A stretch of 64,000 nt of DNA from Deltaproteobacteria bacterium (GTDB taxonomy: Bacteria > Desulfobacterota > Syntrophobacteria > Syntrophobacterales > Syntrophobacteraceae), in the NCBI GenBank assembly GCA_012517315.1, contig JAAYVE010000009.1, positions 62,001-126,000 of the forward strand. The letters run 5' to 3'. Under the pieces are notes generated by a model. That model saw only the letters and a list, made by a program, of their open reading frames with translations. It did no database searches and was not told the DNA's origin. The position numbers and the translations under genes are program-made. The first letter of the stretch is position 1, and each line of letters begins with the position of its first letter. Below are positions 16,560 to 25,842 of the stretch, in pieces.

Positions 16560-18818
16560 ATGGATTTCCAGCCTTCCCAGCGACGAAAAGCCTTGTCATA
16601 CTCCGGTGAGGAACGGGATACCATCCCTTGCTGGGAGAGGCTCTCCTGTTCCAACACGGGTTGTCCGGCCCGGGGCGAAACCGGCATGCCATGCTGGCGC
16701 TTGAGAGCGACGTCTTGCTGGACGCATGGCGCCGGAGGGCATACGCCGGGAATCCCCTCGTGCATCCTCTGTCCGGTTTTCAAGAGCAGTGCGGAGAAGG
16801 ACGAAAGGGGGTGGAACCGTTTTGTCTACGAGGAATTGCCTCTGCTGGCCGGTGGAGCGAGTGAGGGGTCTCTCCTGGGATATGAAGATCTTCTCTGGAC
16901 GGTGGAGAACCTGCCCCGTGGCTTGGTGATGACGGACGGGGATTGGAGAATCCTTTTTGCAAACGCAGCAGCCGCTCGCCTCTTGGGGGCGCCGGATGGG
17001 ATACGCCCGGGGGAGATGATAGGAAGTCTCTTGGGACTGGACTCTGGGCAATTCCCCGCCGCTTGTTGTCATCCAGGTGAGGCGAATCTCGGCATGGAAA
17101 TCCGGGAGGTGGATGTCACCATGCCCGAGGGCAGGACGCTCCGTTTGAACCGGATCACATTGCCGGCCTCTTGCAGTTCAAAGAAAGATGCCTTGCCCAG
17201 TCATTGCTTCTTCCTGGACGATGTGAGCCGTCAGAAGTTTCTGGAAGAACGTTTGAAGTATTTCGAAGGGGAATACCGCCGGATTTTCGAGGGCTCGAAA
17301 GACATGATCTTCGTTCATTCCAGGGGAAGCATCTTTAAGGATGTGAACCAGGCCTGTGTGGAAACCCTCGGCTATGACAGTAGGGAGGAACTGCTGGCTT
17401 TGCGCTCGGTGGAAAGGATCTACGTCAATCCGCTGCATCGCAGGGTGTTCCAGGAGCAAATCGATCGCAACGGCTTCGTGAAGGACTTTGAGACAAGTTT
17501 TTGGAAAAAGGATGGCTCGCGTATCCACTGCCTGATCAGCGGGACCGCCGTCAGGGACCAGGAGGGCAGAATCGTGGGATACGAGGCCATCGCCAAGGAC
17601 ATCACAGCTCGCATGGACGGTGTCCGACACCTGCTGCAGCAGCACCAGGAGCTCTCCCTGTTGCACTCCGTTGCGGCGGCCATGAATGTCACCCACGAAC
17701 TGGAGGAGATCCTTGCCACCGCACTGAAAAAGGTCCTTGAGCTGTTGAATCTCACGATGGGGTGCGTGTTCCTGGTGAACCAGGAAAGGTCCGCTTTTGT
17801 TTTGACAGTGCAACAGGGTTTCCCGAAGGATCTTGTCAAGGTGGGATATGACATCCGCTTCCACGACGAGGCCCTCATGAACTCCCTTCTCAGAAAGGAT
17901 CTCTCCATCAGGTACCAACGGGTTTTCCCCCCGTTCAAGGCAAGACTGAATTCGGGTCAGACTTCCTGCGAGTTGACGTGCTTTCTCATCACGACAAAGG
18001 AGAAGGCATCCGGGTTTCTGGCCCTCCGGATTCCCAAAAACAGAAGCATGAGCGATCACGTGAACCAAATGATGGGTTCCCTGGGAAACTTTCTAGGCAG
18101 TGCCATTGAGAACGCCCTTCTTCTCCAGACCATTCATCGCCATCGCGAGGAACTCAGGCAGCTCACCGCAAGGCTCTTCAGTTCCCAGGAGGAGGAGCGC
18201 AAGCGGATTGCCCAGGAACTCCACGATGAAGTGGGGTCTTCCCTTACCGGTATCAATTTCACCCTGGAAACGGTGGAGAGAAGTCTTCCCCTGAACCTGC
18301 CGGATGTGAAGGAGAGCATCCTGGACGTCAAGAAGCAAATCAACCGCACCTATCAGGAAATGCGGCGCATTTCTCACAGGCTTCGGCCTGCAGTCCTGAG
18401 CGATTTGGGTTTGGAGCCCGCTTTGGAGTCCTGCCTCGCACGGATTTCCAAGTACAGTCAAATCGAGATCGAATTCAAGATGGTCGGTTTTGAGGGCCGA
18501 CTGGACCCCGAGTTGGAAACGGTCCTCTACCGGATCTCCCAGGAGGCGGTGAACAACACACTCAAGCATTCGGGCGCAAGGCATTTCAAGCTGTCCATCG
18601 TTAAGAGCTTCCCCAATATCATTCTCCTGGCTGAGGACAATGGTATGGGATTTGATCCCGGAAGCCTGAAGGGGTCTGAAAAACGGGCCCTGGGACTGCT
18701 CGGGATGAGGGAGAGAGCTGCGATGTTGGGAGGGACGTTCACTTTGCGTTCGTCGAAAGAGAAGGGAACGCGGATTCGAGTGGAGATCCCCATTAAGGAG
18801 AATTCCCTCGATGGATAA
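16560..18818 (+). CDS. Sensor histidine kinase with N-terminal two-CW cysteine domain, PAS and GAF
   Basis: This 752-residue kinase has no clear membrane segment and is probably soluble. Residues 22-75 form a cysteine-rich two-CW-type domain (Cys24-Trp, Cys30, Cys35, Cys45-Trp, Cys53, Cys68, Cys71). Two PAS-like regions follow (about 105-220 and 235-355), then a GAF domain (about 365-520), and a HisKA_3/HATPase NarX-type kinase with the phospho-acceptor His555 in ELHDEVG and an ATP lid ending GLLGMRERAAMLGG. The next gene, its response regulator, overlaps its end by eight bases. The cysteine cluster may sense metal or redox state or bind a cofactor. It likely controls genes in this locus, but no target site could be named. 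Confidence 0.87.
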   Translation: MDFQPSQRRKALSYSGEERDTIPCWERLSCSNTGCPARGETGMPCWRLRATSCWTHGAGGHTPGIPSCILCPVFKSSAEKDERGWNRFVYEELPLLAGGASEGSLLGYEDLLWTVENLPRGLVMTDGDWRILFANAAAARLLGAPDGIRPGEMIGSLLGLDSGQFPAACCHPGEANLGMEIREVDVTMPEGRTLRLNRITLPASCSSKKDALPSHCFFLDDVSRQKFLEERLKYFEGEYRRIFEGSKDMIFVHSRGSIFKDVNQACVETLGYDSREELLALRSVERIYVNPLHRRVFQEQIDRNGFVKDFETSFWKKDGSRIHCLISGTAVRDQEGRIVGYEAIAKDITARMDGVRHLLQQHQELSLLHSVAAAMNVTHELEEILATALKKVLELLNLTMGCVFLVNQERSAFVLTVQQGFPKDLVKVGYDIRFHDEALMNSLLRKDLSIRYQRVFPPFKARLNSGQTSCELTCFLITTKEKASGFLALRIPKNRSMSDHVNQMMGSLGNFLGSAIENALLLQTIHRHREELRQLTARLFSSQEEERKRIAQELHDEVGSSLTGINFTLETVERSLPLNLPDVKESILDVKKQINRTYQEMRRISHRLRPAVLSDLGLEPALESCLARISKYSQIEIEFKMVGFEGRLDPELETVLYRISQEAVNNTLKHSGARHFKLSIVKSFPNIILLAEDNGMGFDPGSLKGSEKRALGLLGMRERAAMLGGTFTLRSSKEKGTRIRVEIPIKENSLDG

Positions 18819-19476
18819 AAAGGTCACGGTGCTTCTCGCGGAAGACCATACCATCGTGAGACAGGGTCTGGCAAAGCTGTTGGAAGCGGAACCGGGAATC
18901 GAGGTGGTCGGTGAGGCTCGAAACGGCCGGGAGGCCGTCTCGAAGGTCGATGAGCTCAAGCCCGATGTGGTGATCATGGATATCGCCATGCCCCTTCTGA
19001 ACGGCATCGAAGCCACGAGACAGATCAGGAAAAACCGTCCCCAGACCAAGGTGATCATTCTCTCCATGCATTCCCAGGATCGCTTCATCAGTGAGCTTTT
19101 CACCCTGGGAGCTTCCGGCTATCTATTGAAGGATTCGAGCGGCCCCGATATCGTCAAGGCCATCGATTCGGTGATGAAAGGGGACACGTACCTCAGTCCG
19201 TCCATTTCCAAGAAAGTCATTGAGGATTACGTCTCCCTCAAAAAGACCAAGTCTTCCCGCGAGGATCTGTATGCGAAGCTTTCCAACCGGGAACGGGAAG
19301 TTTTTCAAATGATTGCGGAGGGGCGGTCCACTAAGGAAATCGCCGACATCCTGTGCGTGAGCGTGAGCACCGTCAAAACGCACAGGGCCAATATCATGGA
19401 AAAACTGGAAATCGAGAACATCTCGCAACTCATCCATTTCGCCATCGATCTCGGACTCGTGGAAATCCAGTATTGA
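18811..19476 (+). CDS. NarL/LuxR-type response regulator
   Basis: This 221-residue regulator has a full receiver domain (acidic pair Glu11-Asp12, acceptor Asp57 in VVIMDIAMP, conserved Lys in YLLKDSS) and a LuxR-type helix-turn-helix (LSNREREVFQMIAEG through STVKTHRANIMEKL). It is translationally coupled to the sensor kinase upstream, with an eight-base overlap. Unlike the two sigma-54 activators in this locus, its receiver is canonical. The targets are unknown; the methyltransferase and acs genes on either side are the obvious candidates. Confidence 0.93.
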   Translation: MDKKVTVLLAEDHTIVRQGLAKLLEAEPGIEVVGEARNGREAVSKVDELKPDVVIMDIAMPLLNGIEATRQIRKNRPQTKVIILSMHSQDRFISELFTLGASGYLLKDSSGPDIVKAIDSVMKGDTYLSPSISKKVIEDYVSLKKTKSSREDLYAKLSNREREVFQMIAEGRSTKEIADILCVSVSTVKTHRANIMEKLEIENISQLIHFAIDLGLVEIQY

Positions 19477-20193
19477 CGTCGACGCATGCATAGGGTTCCC
19501 CATTCGGAAATCCCCCCATTGCAATAATTACAGTCATGCCCGTGTGTTGAAGGGGCTTCTCCCTCGACCCCCCCTTCCGGGAATATCGTCTCCCAGCCGG
19601 AATGAAATCAACCTCGAGACGATGGAGTTCATGGAATGCGGGCCGTATTATCATCATGGCCCGCACGATGGTGGGGACTTCGCAGGGCACGAACGCAACG
19701 ATCCGGCTGCAATTCCTTGCTGAGCAACACGTCCGATTCAATTCCGGTCTCATCTTTCACGGATCTTACGGGAACACCGTTCAACTCGAATTCCTCTTTT
19801 CGCGATTTGATGCGCTCCATCGCTCCTTCCCATTAAATCCATCTCGTGTGTCGCACATTGAGTCTTGAGTCAGCGGCCTCCAGTGCGTCTTGGCAGGAGG
19901 TGGAGGAGATTTTCGTGAAGACTCCTCATTTGGTGCATTGAAGTTGGAAGGGGGGAGCGGCGCTGATGGTTTTGCGCAGCAGTCAGTTAAAGGGGTCTAT
20001 CGGCGCAGAGGGAAAGTGACGGCTGTTAGGCCCGAGGCGGCCCCCTGGGATTCGGGGCCCCTTGTGTTTCTCGTGAAAAGGCTGTTTCAGAGGCCAGAAC
20101 CGAGACAGAGGCTGGTTTTGCAGGCAAACGATGCGTGGAACGTGTCCCGTGCGTGCGCTGGCAGCGAGCGCCTGGGCCAAGAAAGGAGGGGGT
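19477..20193. other. Long region upstream of acsE, with possible decayed gene on the minus strand
   Basis: This 717-base stretch separates the response regulator from acsE. On the minus strand a frame starting at 19820 gives a protein-like segment (ELNGVPVRSVKDETG) that appears to continue in a neighbouring frame after about 19704 (IVAFVPCEVPTIVRAM). That could be a frameshifted small gene, but no family was recognised. A G/C-rich GGCCCC...GGGGCC hairpin lies at about 20039-20059. No cobalamin riboswitch or sigma-54 motif was found. The acs promoter presumably lies in this stretch. Confidence 0.35.
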
Positions 20194-21072
20194 ATGATCC
20201 TCATTGGTGAAGATTTGAATGTCATGTCCAAGGATCTGGCACAAGCCATCAAAAACCGGAACCCTGATCCCGTTGAACGTTGTATTCGGGGGCAGGAGAT
20301 GAACGGGATGGACTACCTGGATCTCAATGTAGGACCCGTGAAAAAGGATCCGGTAGAGACCATGGAATGGCTCGTGAATCTCGTGCAGGGAATCACGGAG
20401 TGTCCCCTCTGCCTCGATACCACCAATCCTGTGGCAATGGAGGCCGGCCTCAAGCTGTGTAAGAAGAAGCCCATTCTCAATTCAGCATCAGGTTCCACGG
20501 AGGGAAAGGAAAAGATGATGCCCCTCGCGGCCAAGTACAAATGCGGCCTGGTCCTCTCGGTGATCAACGATGCGGGGTTGCCAGCCGATGCGGACGAACG
20601 GGCTGCGAGCATCATGGAATCCGTTGCCTATGCGAACGATCTTGGGATCGCCAATGAAGACATCTGGGTGGACCCTGTTCTGATGCCTGTGGGGATCGAC
20701 CAGCGCCAGATCGCCGCTTACATGGAATTTGTCCGCATGCTTCCGGACATTGTACCGGGGGCAAAGACCACCTGCGGGCTTTCCAATCTCTCTTACGGAG
20801 TACCGAAGAATCTGAGGGGACTCCTCAATCGCACCTTTCTCGTGATGATTCAGCGCATCGGCCAGACGTCGGCCATTGTGAGCGGGTTTGACGAAGAGCT
20901 CATCCGTTTGGTGCGAGGAGATCTGCCGGACTTGGTGAATCTCATTCACCGAGCCATGGATGAGGACGACGTGGATCTCTCGGGGCTTTCTCCTAAAGAA
21001 GTGGAATACGTCAAGACCACGAACGTCCTCATGGGAAGAAGCCTGTTTTCCAGTTCCTGGCTGGAGGTCTGA
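20194..21072 (+). CDS. acsE: Methyltetrahydrofolate:corrinoid/iron-sulfur protein methyltransferase AcsE
   Basis: This 292-residue TIM-barrel enzyme of the pterin-binding family moves the methyl group between methyl-tetrahydrofolate and the corrinoid iron-sulfur protein of the Wood-Ljungdahl pathway. It opens with IGEDLNV (Glu/Asn positions typical of MeTr), has MDYLDLNVGP, LDTTNP, ILNSASG and the NLSYGVP motif near residue 195. The start follows GGAGGGGGT, and upstream codons of the same frame show no homology. It is the first gene of an acsE-acsD-acsC order. MtvA-type demethylase components are close relatives, but the neighbours favour AcsE. In a sulfate reducer the reaction may run in the oxidative direction. 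Confidence 0.92.
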   Translation: MILIGEDLNVMSKDLAQAIKNRNPDPVERCIRGQEMNGMDYLDLNVGPVKKDPVETMEWLVNLVQGITECPLCLDTTNPVAMEAGLKLCKKKPILNSASGSTEGKEKMMPLAAKYKCGLVLSVINDAGLPADADERAASIMESVAYANDLGIANEDIWVDPVLMPVGIDQRQIAAYMEFVRMLPDIVPGAKTTCGLSNLSYGVPKNLRGLLNRTFLVMIQRIGQTSAIVSGFDEELIRLVRGDLPDLVNLIHRAMDEDDVDLSGLSPKEVEYVKTTNVLMGRSLFSSSWLEV

Positions 21073-21086
21073 GAGGAGACACAGAG

Positions 21087-21992
21087 ATGAGCTACGAGCC
21101 GCCATTGGAAAAATACACGGTGAGCATTCGTGAAGTTGCATGGGGACCAGCCGCCAAGCTGAAGAAAATCGGGGGGGAAAACACCCTGCCATTTCATTAC
21201 TTCGAGGGCGCGCTGCCGAACCCTGCGGGGTTGGCCATGGAAATCCTCGATGTGAGGCCGGAAAGCTGGTCGCCCATTGTGCTCGAGCCTTTCGAGGACG
21301 TTGTTTCCGACCCGGTGAGATGGGCTCGGAAATGCATTGATGTCTATGGGGCGGAGGCGCTTTGTCTGCGCTTGGTCAGCACGGATCCCATGGGCATGAA
21401 CAAATCGGCCGGGGAGGCAGCGGAAATGGCCAAGAAAGTGGCCGATGCCGCCGGTGTCCCTCTCATTGTGTGGGGTACGGAGGCCGAGGAAAAGGATGCC
21501 GAAGTGCTTGTGGAGGTGGCCAAGGCCTGTTCAGGGGGGAACCTCCTTCTCGGTCCCGTGGTGAAGGGGAACTATCCGGACGTTTCCAAGGCAGCTTTGG
21601 AGCATGGCCATGCCATTGTGGCTCAGGCCTCCATGGATGCCAACCTCACCAAGGAGCTGAACATCGCCCTGTGCAAATCCTTCCCACCGGACCGGATCGT
21701 GGTGGATCCCACATCCTCCGCCCTGGGCTATGGGTTCGAATACACTTACTCCATCATTGAGCGCATCAAGCAGTTCGGGCTTTTCGACAAGGATAAAATG
21801 ATGCTCATGCCCATTTTGGCCGATGTGGCGGCGGACTGCTGGAGGGCAAAGGAAGCCAAGGAGAGCAAGGAGCAGGGCATCCTGTGGGAGGCGATCACCG
21901 GCATTTCATTCCTTCTTGCCGGGGCGAATCTCCTGGTGGTGAGGCATCCCGAGTCTTACAGGCTCATCAGGGAAATGATCATGGAATGCTGA
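21087..21992 (+). CDS. acsD: Corrinoid iron-sulfur protein small subunit AcsD
   Basis: This 301-residue protein is the small (delta) subunit of the corrinoid iron-sulfur protein, which with AcsC holds the B12 that shuttles the methyl group between AcsE and acetyl-CoA synthase. It has the TIM-barrel CdhD-type sequence, with EILDVRPESW, MGMNKSAGEAAEMAKK and DPTSSALGYGFEYT, and the usual bacterial length. The start follows GAGGAGACACAGAG, 14 bases after acsE. The synthase subunits (AcsA, AcsB) and maturation protein are not nearby in this window. Confidence 0.93.
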   Translation: MSYEPPLEKYTVSIREVAWGPAAKLKKIGGENTLPFHYFEGALPNPAGLAMEILDVRPESWSPIVLEPFEDVVSDPVRWARKCIDVYGAEALCLRLVSTDPMGMNKSAGEAAEMAKKVADAAGVPLIVWGTEAEEKDAEVLVEVAKACSGGNLLLGPVVKGNYPDVSKAALEHGHAIVAQASMDANLTKELNIALCKSFPPDRIVVDPTSSALGYGFEYTYSIIERIKQFGLFDKDKMMLMPILADVAADCWRAKEAKESKEQGILWEAITGISFLLAGANLLVVRHPESYRLIREMIMEC

Positions 21993-22025
21993 TCCGTTCA
22001 GCACGGCAGACAGGAGGAATAGGGT

Positions 22026-23375
22026 ATGGCTCTCAAGGGTGCCGATATACTGAAAAGTCTTCCCAAGACGAATTGCAAGGAGTGTGGGTTTCCCACTTGC
22101 TTTGCATTTGCCATGAAAATCGCCACCGGTGGTGCCAAACTGGATCAGTGCCCCCACATCAACCCGGAAAGTAAGGCGGAGCTGGAAGCCCTTCTCGCCC
22201 CTCCCATGAAACTGGTGACCATCGGAACCGGCGACAAGGCTATGGTCATCGGTGAAGAAGAGGTGCTGTTCAGGCACGAGAAGTCTTTCTTCCGGGAGAC
22301 GGCCATCGCTATTCTTCTCTCCGATGACGAAGAGCCCGGGGTCATCGATGAGAAGCTGAGGAAAATCCAGGGATTTCATTTTGAGAGAATCGGGCAGAAG
22401 CTGAACGTCAATCTGGTAGCCGTCTCCCACGACTCCCAGGACAAAGGCAAGTACACCTCCCTGGTGAAAAAGGCCATGGAGTTCACAGACATGCCCCTCC
22501 TCCTTGTCTCGTGCGAGACGGAGGCACTTCTTGAGGCCGCCGCCCTTTGTGCCCGACGAAGACCTCTCGTTTATCCCATCACCAAGGAAAATGTGGGAGC
22601 AGCCCTTCCTAAACTCAAGGAACTGAAACTTCCGGTAGGGGTCTGGGCCAAGAGCTTGGAGGAGTTGGCCGGAGTCACGGCGCAACTCCAGGCGGAGGGC
22701 ATCGAAGAGATGGTCCTGGATCCGGGGTCCAAGAACATGCTGGAAGCTGTCCGAGACCAGACGCTCATTCGACGTTCGGCCCTGAAAAAGGGTTTCCGGC
22801 CGCTCGGTTATCCGACCATGGCTTTTCCCTGTTTCATGTATTCCGACAAATTCAAGGAAGCCCTCGCGGCCGCCGCGTGCATCGCCAAGTATGCGGGAAT
22901 TGTGGTTCTGAACCAAGTGGACGAGCGATTCCTCCTCCCTGTCCTGGTGCAGCGCTTCAATATCTACACGGATCCACGAAGACCCATGACCGTGGAGGAG
23001 AAAGCCTACGAAATCCTGAACCCCGACGAGAACTCCCCCATCCTCATTTCGACAAATTACGCTCTGGATTATTTCATTGTCTCCGGTGCCATCGAAGAGG
23101 CGGGGATCCCTGCCTACCTGGCGATCAAGAACACAGACGGACTCGGAGTCCTTGCTGCGTGGACCTCCGGCAAGTTCAACGGAGAGGCCATCGCGGAATT
23201 CATCAAGAAATTTGGAATCGAAAACAAGGTCAAACACAGGAAGCTCATCATTCCAGGTGTGGCCAGGAAGTTGAAGGGGGAACTGGAAGAGGAGTTGCCG
23301 GGCTGGGAGATCATCCTCGGTCCCCAGGAGGCGAGCGAGATCCCCAAGTTTCTTGCTGAGAAGTGGAGTGTCTGA
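22026..23375 (+). CDS. acsC: Corrinoid iron-sulfur protein large subunit AcsC
   Basis: This 449-residue large (gamma) subunit has an N-terminal [4Fe-4S] domain with Cys17-X2-Cys20-X4-Cys25-X16-Cys42 (NCKECGFPTC), a TIM-barrel middle and a C-terminal B12-binding domain (about 325-449; GAIEEAGIPAYLAI). The cluster supplies electrons to reactivate Co(II). The gene begins with AGGAGGAATAGGGT and its stop codon overlaps the start of a NuoE-like gene (TGATG), so the acs genes and the diaphorase genes are translationally coupled. That coupling is unusual and suggests that the two complexes work together. Confidence 0.94.
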   Translation: MALKGADILKSLPKTNCKECGFPTCFAFAMKIATGGAKLDQCPHINPESKAELEALLAPPMKLVTIGTGDKAMVIGEEEVLFRHEKSFFRETAIAILLSDDEEPGVIDEKLRKIQGFHFERIGQKLNVNLVAVSHDSQDKGKYTSLVKKAMEFTDMPLLLVSCETEALLEAAALCARRRPLVYPITKENVGAALPKLKELKLPVGVWAKSLEELAGVTAQLQAEGIEEMVLDPGSKNMLEAVRDQTLIRRSALKKGFRPLGYPTMAFPCFMYSDKFKEALAAAACIAKYAGIVVLNQVDERFLLPVLVQRFNIYTDPRRPMTVEEKAYEILNPDENSPILISTNYALDYFIVSGAIEEAGIPAYLAIKNTDGLGVLAAWTSGKFNGEAIAEFIKKFGIENKVKHRKLIIPGVARKLKGELEEELPGWEIILGPQEASEIPKFLAEKWSV

Positions 23376-23899
23376 TGGAACCCTATGGAACGGTGGACGA
23401 GGCGGTCTTCAGGGAGAAGATGGCTTTGATTCTGAGGGAGTCCGAGAAGGATCGAAGCCGTGTCATCCCCCTACTCCAGCAGGTTCAGGAGACTTTTGGC
23501 TACCTTCCCCCGCAGGCTGTAGCCGAAGTGGCTGCTCATCTGGGAATGACGGAAGTGCAGGTGTTTGGAGTCGCTTCTTTTTACAACCATTTTCGGTTCA
23601 CTCCGCTGGGGAAGTATCCCATTCAGATGTGCATGGGCACTGCGTGCCACATGGTGGGGGGCGGGCTTGTGCTGGAAGCTTTGGAACGGAGTCTGGAAGT
23701 CCCCGTCGGGGGAATTACGGAAGATGGCAAATACAGCCTGGACCGGGTGGCCTGTGTGGGTTGCTGCAGCCTTGCCCCGGTCATGGTGGTTGGGGAGAAG
23801 ATTCATGCCAAAGTGAGCCCCGCCAAAGTGGATGAGATCCTTTTGCACATCAAGCTGGCAGAGGAAGAGGCGGCCGGGTCGGAGGGGAAACAGGCATGA
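23375..23899 (+). CDS. NuoE/HoxE-like [2Fe-2S] subunit of a diaphorase
   Basis: This 174-residue thioredoxin-fold protein matches the 24 kDa subunit of NADH dehydrogenases and bifurcating hydrogenases. The four cluster cysteines occur as CMGTAC and, 35 residues or so later, CVGCC. The ATG at 23375 overlaps the acsC stop; an in-frame GTG 12 bases upstream is less likely. NuoF-like and HoxU-like genes follow, giving the three-subunit core shared by HydABC, Hnd and HoxEFU. No hydrogenase or formate dehydrogenase catalytic subunit is next to it. Confidence 0.9.
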   Translation: MEPYGTVDEAVFREKMALILRESEKDRSRVIPLLQQVQETFGYLPPQAVAEVAAHLGMTEVQVFGVASFYNHFRFTPLGKYPIQMCMGTACHMVGGGLVLEALERSLEVPVGGITEDGKYSLDRVACVGCCSLAPVMVVGEKIHAKVSPAKVDEILLHIKLAEEEAAGSEGKQA

Positions 23900-23940
23900 G
23901 GATGGTTGACGAGCGGTCTATTGTCCTTGGATGAAATGTC

Positions 23941-25836
23941 ATGAGGAATTTTGGAGAGATCCAGCAAGAAGCCCTGGTTGCGTGGAGATCGTTGGAAGGA
24001 GATGGCATTCCCGTGATCCGCGTCGGTGCGGCCACGAGTGACCGAGCGGCCGGCGCCCTGGATGTGGTGGAGGCTTTTCGGAATGCGATCGGCCAGCGGG
24101 GACTGGAGGCGAGAATCGTCACTACGGGTTCGGTGGGATATTCCAATTTTGAACCCTTGGTGATCATCAGCAAGCCCGACTACCCGCGGATCTGTTACCA
24201 CAATGTGACCCCTGATATGGTCACGCGGCTCGTGGAAGGTTTCCTCCTGGAGGACGACCCCTGCATGGAACTTGCCCTGGGGACACTCGAGGGGGAGGGC
24301 GGTGTGGAGAGCATCCCGCACATCCCCGAACTCCCCCGCTCGGAGCATGAGTTGCGGTTGCTCCTGCGAAATTGCGGTTTCATCGATCCGGAGAACATCC
24401 ATCACTATATCGCTCTGGGAGGGTACAGCGCACTGCACAAGGCCCTTTCCATGACCCCAGAGGAAATCATCGAGGAGGTGAAGCGTTCGGGGCTTCGCGG
24501 GCGAGGTGGAGCAGGGTTCTCCACGGGCAGGAAACTTGAATCCTGCTTCAAGGCCGCCGCAACGCCCAAGTATGTCATCTGCAACGCCGATGAGGGCGAC
24601 CCCGGAGCGTTTATGGACCGCGTTGTGCTGGAAAGCGATCCACATGCGGTCCTGGAGGGAATGATCATCTTTGCCAGGGTGCTCGGCTGCAGCCAGGGGT
24701 ACATCTATACCCGGATGGAATATCCTCTTGCCGTCAAGCGTCTCAAGACGGCCATTCAACAGGCGAAACAGCTGGGACTGCTCGGGGCCGACATCCTGGG
24801 GACGGGATTCAGTTTGGAGATCGAGGTCTTCCAGGGTGCAGGGGCTTTCATCTGCGGGGAATCAAGCGCTCTCATGTATTCCATTGAGGGAAAGCGAGGG
24901 TTCCCGAGGGTGCGCCCCCCTCAGTCCATCGAGTCGGGCTTCCGGCAAAAGCCCACGCAGCTCAACAACGTCAAATCTTATGCCTACGTGCCCGTGATCA
25001 TTCAGCAGGGCAGCGATTACTTTGCTTCCATCGGCAGTGAACGGAGCAAGGGAACGGCGGTGTTTGCTCTTGCCGGCAAGGTGGAAAACGTCGGCCTTGT
25101 GGAGGTGCCCATGGGGACGACATTGGAGCGGGTGATCTTTGAAATCGGTGGGGGGGTCAAGGGGGGCAAGGAGTTCAAAGGGGTCCAAATCGGCGGTCCC
25201 TCCGGCGGATGCCTGCCTGCGGAATTCCTCCAAACCCCCATAGACTTCGATTCGTTGACGGAGGCAGGGTCCATGATGGGTTCCGGGGGCATGATCGTCA
25301 TGGACGAGGACAACTGCATGGTGGACACAGCCCGTTTCTTCCTGGACTTCACCTTGAAGGAATCATGCGGCAAATGCGTCATGTGCCGTCTGGGCACAAA
25401 GCAGATGCTGAGTATTCTGGAAGACATCGTCGCCGGAAAGGGGAAACCGGAAGACATCGACCAACTGGTGCAACTGAGTGAGGACATCATCGCAGGTTCC
25501 CTGTGCGGTCTGGGCAAATCGGCGCCTAACCCGGTGCTCACCACCATCAAATACTTCCGGGATGAATACGAGGCGCACATCAAGGAGAAACGATGCCCGG
25601 CCCTCGTCTGCCGGGACCTGATCGTCTACTACATCGTGCCCGAGAAGTGTTACCGGGGGTGTGAGCATTGCGTGGTGGTGTGTCCTGCCAAGTCCATCGG
25701 GGAACATCCCAAGCGCTACAAGGTCGTGGACCAGGAGAAGTGTGTGAAGTGCGGGAACTGCCTTGAGGTGTGTCCCGCTGAATACAGCGCGGTGGTCAAG
25801 CTTTCCCCGGTGACCGAGACCCCTAAGGGAGGATGA
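23941..25836 (+). CDS. NuoF/HydB-like NADH-binding flavoprotein, N-terminal cluster cysteines lost
   Basis: This 631-residue flavoprotein has an N-terminal thioredoxin-like domain (about 20-110), the NADH/FMN domain (GLRGRGGAGFSTG, CNADEGDPGAF, CGESSALM), a [4Fe-4S] site (ESCGKCVMC plus a distal Cys) and a C-terminal pair of ferredoxin clusters (CYRGCEHCVVVCP and CVKCGNCLEVCP), the layout of bifurcating HydB-type subunits. In the N-terminal domain the usual TGCHGFC-like motif reads TGSVGYS and the upstream CGTGC-type motif reads VGAATS, so its [2Fe-2S] cannot form. Likely partner: the NuoE-like and HoxU-like neighbours. Electron bifurcation between NADH and ferredoxin is possible but not proven. 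The ribosome site is weak. Confidence 0.9.
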   Translation: MRNFGEIQQEALVAWRSLEGDGIPVIRVGAATSDRAAGALDVVEAFRNAIGQRGLEARIVTTGSVGYSNFEPLVIISKPDYPRICYHNVTPDMVTRLVEGFLLEDDPCMELALGTLEGEGGVESIPHIPELPRSEHELRLLLRNCGFIDPENIHHYIALGGYSALHKALSMTPEEIIEEVKRSGLRGRGGAGFSTGRKLESCFKAAATPKYVICNADEGDPGAFMDRVVLESDPHAVLEGMIIFARVLGCSQGYIYTRMEYPLAVKRLKTAIQQAKQLGLLGADILGTGFSLEIEVFQGAGAFICGESSALMYSIEGKRGFPRVRPPQSIESGFRQKPTQLNNVKSYAYVPVIIQQGSDYFASIGSERSKGTAVFALAGKVENVGLVEVPMGTTLERVIFEIGGGVKGGKEFKGVQIGGPSGGCLPAEFLQTPIDFDSLTEAGSMMGSGGMIVMDEDNCMVDTARFFLDFTLKESCGKCVMCRLGTKQMLSILEDIVAGKGKPEDIDQLVQLSEDIIAGSLCGLGKSAPNPVLTTIKYFRDEYEAHIKEKRCPALVCRDLIVYYIVPEKCYRGCEHCVVVCPAKSIGEHPKRYKVVDQEKCVKCGNCLEVCPAEYSAVVKLSPVTETPKGG

Positions 25837-25842
25837 ACAGAA

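Noticed and set aside
20194-21072. MtvA-type methyltransferase of an O-demethylase system
   Set aside because: The direct acsD and acsC neighbours make AcsE the better call, though the two families are close.
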